Below are positions 58,525-64,000 of a stretch of 64,000 nt of DNA, piece after piece. The notes under the pieces are model-generated. The model did not search any database, was not told the DNA's origin, and saw only the letters and a list, made by a program, of their open reading frames with translations. The position numbers and the translations under genes were made by a program. Numbering within the stretch: position 1 is the stretch's first letter; every line of letters starts with the position of its first letter. This stretch comes from Coccinella septempunctata (Eukaryota; Arthropoda; Insecta; Coleoptera; Coccinellidae): positions 57,810,270 to 57,874,269 of the forward strand of contig NC_058189.1 in the NCBI RefSeq assembly GCF_907165205.1, in the 5' to 3' direction.

Positions 58525-59263
58525 TGGTCCAAGGTATCTCCCCTTATATTAATCGCTCGAGTAACTCCCGAATTTTCCTCTCGGGCTCCCCAATTATAAG
58601 GATTCTTCATAAAATGCGAAATAAATATCTATCACCCTCTGAATTTATTCAACGAAAACCTGAGAAAAGTTCCTATCTTTGAGTTTTGGCACCTCATATC
58701 TGAGAAGTTGTCCACATTTGACCCCATGTTTCTCCACGAAATATCAACATTTTAGGAAAATGAACCATCTTCTATATATTTGTCTGTATCTTTTATATGA
58801 AAAATTCCGAAATGAGTTTGCGACGCAGGTAGCAAGGCCGATTATTCCACATACCGCTGGACCTTGGGATAATTTTAAAAATAATTCGGTGACCGAAATC
58901 TGATTATGGGTATTGAGAATCGCACTCGAGGTCGCCACGTCCTAGATACCCAGTGCACTAGACCTACTTTGACGGCGACGTCGACGTCGTTCTCACGGAC
59001 AACCGGTCGACGACGACGGTGCGGGTAACTCTTCTACTCGCGCTACCAGACCAAGTCGCACCTCGACGGTCACGAGGGTTTACATAAAGAGGCAATTCTT
59101 AATTTTTGGAGAAAAGGGGAAGTTGAAATGGAAATTCAATTATGTGCGGGGTGTCCCAAATTCGATGATCACAGAGGGCATCTCTAGAACTTCTAGAAAA
59201 AATCCTCAAGGAAATATTCCAAAACATTTTTGTCAGTAATTTTTATGTTTCATCTGATATATA
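58525..59263. other. Repeat module and CpG-dense island
   Basis: 58526..58595 matches 45160..45230 inverted. 58925..59085 is a sharply GC- and CpG-rich block (CGACGTCGACGTCGTTCTC and similar) in AT-rich surroundings. No exon, TIR or known element recognised. Confidence 0.5.
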
Positions 59264-59471
59264 GGTCCTTTCGTTTGCATAAAAAGTGTAGCACTTTTCT
59301 ACACTCGATTTTAGTATTTGTTTGCTGATTGAATTTACACCAGTGTAGAGGAGATGTAGTTTATCAACATCTCCTTCTGACTATGTGTAGACAAACTACA
59401 CATCCTCTACACTGGTGTAAATCAAATCGAGTGTAGAAAAGTGCTACACTTTTTATGCAAACGAAAGGACC
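59264..59471. mobile_element. 208-bp nearly complete hairpin MITE, copy 2
   Basis: Ends GGTCCTTTCGTTTGCATAAA and complement, in a TATATA-rich target. Inverted copy of 41268..41473, with the one-sided bulge on the left arm here. Confidence 0.85.
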
Positions 59472-60584
59472 TTATATATTCTTCTGAATGTAAGCAATAC
59501 ATTTTTAGTTGTCAAACAATAAAGCATATGTATAAGTTTTAGTAAAGGTTAGTGTAACGGGGTACCATACAATTTGGAGTATGATACGAGAGCTTGGGGA
59601 AAAACCTCAGTAAAAAAACCCTGACTCCCCGTGAGTATTGTAGTGATGACCAATTTGTTTACAGAATAAGCTTTTAATACTGAAGGGCTTCCTTTCCATT
59701 GACATAAAAATTTCTTTATCCTCTTTCCATTTCGAAATAATATCTGAAACAGAGCAGAAAACGAAAAAAAAAAGTGAATAATAAAGCCTTCATCCAAACT
59801 TATTCTAAGACTTGATGATGACTGAAGAAAAAAATAAATAATCATAGGTAGGTACATAACTTGTTTTTCAATTGCATTGGGAGGAATATCATCTCTGCGT
59901 CAAAAATCTTCTGCTGATCTTGGTGGAGGATCACCCTCGTCGTTAGAAATGCCTTCAGTACTCAAATTAATAATAGCCAAATCTTGCTTTTGACTGGGAG
60001 TCAGTCTTCCAAGTGATGATTCTTCTATTCTTCAGTTGTTCGAGGAACGCTACAAGACCCTCATATTGGGGAATCATCTTCCATAAATATACCAGTGATT
60101 ATTCAGTAGAAAATTGAAAAAACGGGGAAGAAATTCAAAAAACTTCTGATACTTTATTGACAATTTGTCAATATGATACTCGTAACGGATCATGGGGGGG
60201 GCACCCTATACATATCCTTCAATGCAGTTTTAAAGTCGCAAATCAGTCGAAAATCATCCCGTTACCGATGTCAAGATGTCAAGATTTCATTTGATCTTTG
60301 TACGAAGTTTCCTTGAAAGGAAGTTTTATTTATTTATTATTTAGTTTTTCAACTTCATTCTTGACGTGGGACACCTTACACAGGGTGATTCAAAAATGTG
60401 TACCGAGCTTTCTAGGGGTGATAGTACAGGGTGGGCAAAATTCGATGGGCTTGAATGACAGCTCTGTAACCGTGAGAGCTAGGGAAAATGGATGGCACTT
60501 TTCCGATTCTCGTTTTTCAAAAGATTGTTAATGGCCAAAACCGCATCCCTGTATCTCCTTTTGTTTTCAAGTTATAACTGAAAA
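59472..60584. other. AT-rich stretch leading into foldback element 4
   Basis: No gene recognised. GTACAGGGTGGGCAAAATTC at 60425 is the start phrase of the foldback family. Confidence 0.4.
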
Positions 60585-62574
60585 CTCATTTTTTGGCTCT
60601 TCGTACTGGTGCCTTTATTTCGTAAAGTATCAGTGATATCGAAAAACAAATGTTACATTCTTTTTCATGTAGAATGCAGTGGTGTAGTCAAAGATAGTGA
60701 TATAGTGGTAACTATCATTTTTTTAAATATTGACTATGTTATTTTTACATATTCCAGTCCCACATTTTTTTCTGATTCAGAATATATAATACAAGTCGTA
60801 TCTCTAGTTGTTCTTCCAATAAAACAACTCAAAAACTAGTTCGGTCAAGTTGTCAGGTCATTTTCATTGATAATAGATAATGAACTTTATGTTGTATCAG
60901 GTTATGAGAGATTTTGGAAATCACTTTATAATTCCGGTTATTCGAGAAGATGCTCAAGAAATGAGGAAATTATGAGAATTTTCATGACTATTCCTTATTT
61001 ACCAATTAACCTCTAATAGTAGTGGCACAGCCTTATTTGTGAAGGTGTTTGGAAACGCTGAGGTACTGGTATTTAGATTATCTACTAGTGGAAGAAAAGG
61101 TTTAGGCACATATTCAGTTGAATCCAGGTTTATAAAATTTCCTGAAAGTGATTCATTCCATATTGGAAAATTTTTCATACTTTCAAATATCCGGAATGAA
61201 AGTGATCTTCAAAGTCTCATATAAGTAATATTAATGAGGTTCATTCTTTGAAATCTACAAGGTTGTTGCAATTTTAATATCTGAATAATAAACCAAAGGA
61301 AATCCACTAAAGGCAAAGCCTGTGTCATTTAATAACCTGACACAATTTAGGAGCATAAAGTTCATTATCATATTTATCAATGAAATTACCTGCCAACTAG
61401 AGCGAACTAGTTTTTGGGTTTCTTATTGGAAGAACAATCAAACACACGACGTAGGGGAGACTAGGGAGCATTGATACATGGGGAGGCTTGATACAGGCTT
61501 ATATCCGCGATCTGTAGCCGTTTTCAAAAGTATTATACTAGTGAACACTATTCTTTGGCAGAGGGCATTGCGTGACGTTAATCTGTTGGTCTAACAGTAG
61601 TTTGTTTTTGAAATATTCAACGAAGAGTGTTTCGAGGTGAGAAATTGTAAGTTTTTACTCAAGTTACCTAAGGGTTTTATGATCATGCATTAATTCTTCG
61701 GCATAAACAAACATTTCACTGGGAAATATGCATAAAACTACTCAATTCACAGTTTTATTCGCTTTTCAAAATATATGGGTATAAGATGAAAACATAAATC
61801 ACTTTAAAAATTGCTTTCAGGGAGGTTTGAGACATTTGTCGTGGGGAGGCCTGATACATGTATAATCTTAAAAAATATTCCGTAGCTAGTTGGATAGGCC
61901 TACATGAAGGCGTCTTCACCATCCAACATATCAAAGGGATTTTTAAAAACCGTACAATCCCCATGTATTTAACGAGGACGACTTTTCTTGTGTGGAAGTA
62001 ACTAACTGACAATTTCCTGATTTTTCTACACCTATAGGACCAAAGCAAGCCAGTATCATTGCTGACCTACCTACTGAGCTGAATAATCCTCTCGATTACT
62101 CTCCCAGTACATCGTATCAATCCTCCCATATGTGGGGAGGCTTGAGACAGTTTGCATGTTTTTGTGTTCAACGTTCTGTACAGAATGAGATGTTTATGTT
62201 TTGCGACTTCTATATTTATTTTGTTGAACGATTAATTGAAGAACTATATAATATAAGAAAAGTCCTGCTTCTTCATATAATTCCGTTTCCAGAATAAAAA
62301 TTCCAAAAAACGTATCAACCCTCCCCAGTCTCCCCTATGTTATATATTCTGAAACAGAAGAAATATGGGATTCGAATATGTAAAAATAACATAGGGTTTA
62401 TATTTGAAAAAATTAAAGTTATCACTATATCTCTGAAGTGAAGGACTGAAATAAATCTTTGATTATACCACTGCATTCTACATGGAAAAGTGTCTATAGA
62501 ATGTAACATTTGTTTTTAGAAATCACTGATACTTTACGAAATAGAGGCACCAGTACAAAGAGCCGAAAAATGAG
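60585..62574. repeat. Long foldback element 4, right arm split by a MITE
   Basis: The left arm 60585..60912 pairs with a right arm in two parts, 61328..61451 and 62338..62574. Removing 61454..62335 plus one TA makes the right arm continuous across AACAATCAAACACACGACG and TTATATATTCTGAAACAG. Spacer about 415 bp. Confidence 0.8.
61452..62337. mobile_element. TA-flanked MITE with GGGGAGGCTTGATAC motifs
   Basis: The element 61454..62335 has ends GGGGAGACTAGGGAGC and complement of GGGGAGACTGGGGAGG; TA at 61452..61453 and 62336..62337. Versions of GGGGAGGCTTGATACA recur near 61482, 61856 and 62145. Layout resembles the 48682 element. Confidence 0.82.
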
Positions 62575-62610
62575 ATGTCACTTATCACGATAGCAAATCT
62601 ACCGGGTGAT

Positions 62611-64000
62611 ATTTTTTCTGAAACACTGTCCCATCTTTTCTTCCAGAACTTTTTTTTGGTGAGCCACTGTTGATTTGAAAAAAAGTGAAGAGAAATTTTG
62701 TTGTTATACTGAAATTTATGGTCTCTTGTAGTTTTGTCGTATTTTCTACAGATTTCGGGAAAACAATTTTTGAACGATTCGCTCAAAATCCTCCAGAAAA
62801 ATCCAAATTGTCATAAAAATTCAGTTAGTGAGCTGTGGTAAATAAATTCATTTTTTTTTGACACATGAAATTAAAGTCAGTATTTCTAATAATGAATGTG
62901 TTTTCACAACTTGTTTTGACATCGACCAAGTTTTGCCAACTTAGGAAAATTTCGGTTTTCCAATTTCTGACCTTATTATTGCTGATTAATTGTGAAGTTT
63001 TGTTTTTTCGATAAAAGTCACTCGACATATTTTGTAGAACCCGCCGAGCGCTATTCAGAACTCTTATCAGAACTGAAACATCTTTTATATTTCTCCCAAA
63101 AGGATTTTTTCAAGATTCAAAAACCTATGTTCTAAATCTTCATTTAATTTTCGCGAAACTCTTCATTATTCAAAATTTCTATCAGGAACTCCAGAACTTT
63201 TTCGAATCTACCCAGAAATCCAAAAAATAGTGTTTTTCAAAAATTCCACACGAGTGATGATATGTGCAAAATTTCGTGTTATGGGTATCGAACCACTAGA
63301 AAACAATGGAAAGTGTCTCAGAAAATTCTGTATTTCCGAAATTATTCTCCAGATAAGGCTCAAAATTTGCACGAAGCCTTTGAACGTTATCAACTCCAAG
63401 AACTACCGATGGTTAACAACTTTATCGGAAATGTATTGTTGGAAATATTGGAAAATATCAGTACCTGGGTGGTGATCGCCGTAGTTATGAATTTGAACAA
63501 TCACCTGACTTGACGTCACTGGTTTCTTAATTTTTTCCGTTAGTTCTGCAATCCAAAGGTAAAAAATTTGGACAAATTTACAAATTGTTCATAATTGCTT
63601 CATAATTCATTCGGAATAATACCGTAAGAAAAATCGTGGTTTATTTACTTTTCTGTATTACACAACGTTGAAGTTTCGTAATCATGTGGGTGTCCAATTC
63701 ATCCATCCAACAACCATTTGGTAACCTGCTTCACACACTTTATTTCGTGCATCCGAAATGAATTGATAAGTTTCTTGCGAACCATGTATTACCAAATAGA
63801 ATAACTTGATGCCAGTATCATAACTATGAGTCACTTTCTCTGCGTTTGTTGTGTTGCTCAATTCCCTTAAAATAAACAAATCGTTTCAAGGTAAAAGGTG
63901 ATGAAATACATAAAATAAAAGCTCAAGGTTGACATGAAGAATCTTCTCTCTTAACGATTGTTGATTATTGTCTAACATGATTATAAACATTTTGATTCTT
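62611..64000. other. Right end of window, no gene recognised
   Basis: AT-rich, with several short open frames on both strands that look incidental. No repeat, RNA gene or splice-supported exon identified. Confidence 0.4.

Noticed and set aside
35000..64000. CRISPR array, rRNA or complete tRNA gene
   Set aside because: No regularly spaced direct repeats of that kind, no full tRNA cloverleaf and no rRNA gene; only short 5S- and tRNA-like fragments occur in the window.

Overview
The window is eukaryotic and almost certainly from an insect nuclear genome. It is AT-rich, its genes are split by short introns with GT..AG borders, and it is full of Tc1/mariner, hAT, Penelope-like and palindromic MITE remnants. 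The gene set (sigma-class GST, MCAD with insect-like intron structure, GAR1, LARP7, ZNFX1-like helicase) fits an insect. A beetle is my guess, but the sequence alone does not settle the order. All gene models here were built by eye by joining exons at splice sites that keep frame. LAYOUT: (1) 1-6.8 kb, minus strand: most of a ZNFX1-type SF1 RNA helicase. Its N-terminus is made of a 120-nt exon plus 72-nt intron unit repeated in tandem at exactly 192 bp. An RNase H relic of a non-LTR retrotransposon lies in one intron. (2) 9.3-10.5 kb, minus: a complete four-exon sigma-class glutathione S-transferase of 204 aa. (3) 14.07-16.43 kb, plus: a complete four-exon LARP7 (450 aa), with a pogo-type element in its last intron. 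(4) 16.88-18.09 kb, minus: a two-exon GAR1 (229 aa), tail-to-tail with LARP7. (5) 18.96-23.67 kb and 24.76-30.06 kb, plus: two tandem ten-exon medium-chain acyl-CoA dehydrogenase genes (417 and 418 aa) with nine of ten exon lengths identical. (6) 30-64 kb: a gene-poor region with one possible lone first exon (32.48 kb). The rest is mostly mobile DNA: five broken mariner copies, a hAT element inserted in one of them, a Penelope-like element with GIY-YIG coding sequence and hammerhead ribozyme motifs, and several families of long foldback elements. HOW THE GENES RELATE: the left 30 kb is a housekeeping cluster. LARP7 (7SK-type snRNP) and GAR1 (H/ACA RNP) both serve small nuclear RNPs and their predicted 3' ends meet within tens of bases. 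GAR1 and the first MCAD gene are divergent, with 866 bp between start codons. The MCAD pair probably supplies two mitochondrial beta-oxidation enzymes. Nothing suggests an operon. MOST UNUSUAL SIGNALS: four tiny palindromes (28-86 bp) in 8.1-10.6 kb, each flanked by 7-8 bp direct repeats like target-site duplications; hammerhead ribozyme cores in and near Penelope-like DNA, one with an apparent empty site 6 kb away; the 192-bp exon/intron amplification in the helicase gene; and a CpG-dense 160-bp island at 58.9-59.1 kb with composition unlike its surroundings.
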